From Coprococcus sp. (GTDB taxonomy: Bacteria; Bacillota; Clostridia; Lachnospirales; Lachnospiraceae): a DNA stretch of 15,317 bases. This document shows positions 15,151-15,317 of this stretch, piece by piece. The notes below the pieces were generated by a model. That model ran no database searches, was not told the DNA's origin, and saw nothing but the letters and a program-made list of their open reading frames with translations. Location of the stretch: contig JAEDHX010000050.1 of the NCBI GenBank assembly GCA_016296785.1, positions 1 to 15,317 on the forward strand, read 5' to 3'. Both the position numbers and the translations under genes were made by a program. The first letter of the stretch is position 1, and each line of letters opens with the position of its first letter.

Positions 15151-15164
15151 CAACATGACAACCC

Positions 15165-15185
15165 TGAAATTTCAAAAGAATTTCA
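15165..15185 (+). other. Leader hairpin upstream of 16S rRNA
   Basis: TGAAATT (15165-15171) pairs with AATTTCA (15179-15185) around a seven-base loop. Two further small hairpins follow: GGTTT/AAACC at 15191-15203 and GGTTT/AGACC at 15232-15245 with one wobble pair. These probably shape the leader for rRNA processing. The partner strand of the main processing stem lies beyond the window. Confidence 0.4.
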
Positions 15186-15258
15186 AGAACGGTTTAACAA
15201 ACCAAGAACAGTAAATGGTTGAAGATAGCTAGGTTTATCGAGACCAAGGACAAAAACT

Positions 15259-15317
<59 letters not shown>

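Overview
The window looks like chromosome from a low-GC Firmicute of the Lachnospiraceae (Clostridium cluster XIVa) type. This rests on the AT-rich coding sequence, strong AGGAGG-type ribosome binding sites, and the first ~59 bases of a 16S rRNA gene at the right edge, which read in the style of that family. I cannot name the genus from this alone. Nothing indicates a mobile element, prophage, CRISPR array or tRNA gene. The content is mostly housekeeping, with a few less ordinary proteins and control regions.

Left block (1-4791, plus strand): a nearly complete coaBC (coenzyme A synthesis), a VanZ-like membrane protein, a small three-helix membrane protein, an HD-domain phosphohydrolase and a 722-residue M29-type metallopeptidase with a long N-terminal extension. 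Gaps are 40, -14, 14 and 4 bases, so this reads as one operon. It ends at a bidirectional terminator shared with the convergent gene that follows.

Middle block: a minus-strand gene (4898-7210) encodes a LacI-type ligand-binding domain, a GAF-like region, a signalling helix and a GGDEF diguanylate cyclase. It is transcribed divergently from purM-purN-purD (7444-10428), three steps of purine synthesis. The 233-base spacer has a strong sigma-A type promoter for each direction and direct repeats between them. A perfect-stem terminator closes the pur operon. Directly after it lies clpC (10525-12954), the AAA+ unfoldase of the ClpCP protease, without ctsR, mcsA or mcsB next to it.

Right block: a promoter-like element, a small all-beta protein of unknown function (13053-13469) and radA (13496-14848, recombination and repair). 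Then comes a ~410-base non-coding rRNA leader with two related promoters about 176 bases apart, leader hairpins and a boxA-like element, and finally the 5' end of 16S rRNA.

The items most worth following up are the extended M29 peptidase, the ligand-sensing diguanylate cyclase with its divergent repeat-containing control region opposite the purine genes, and the duplicated rRNA promoter. I did not see a clear new multi-gene defence or mobile system.
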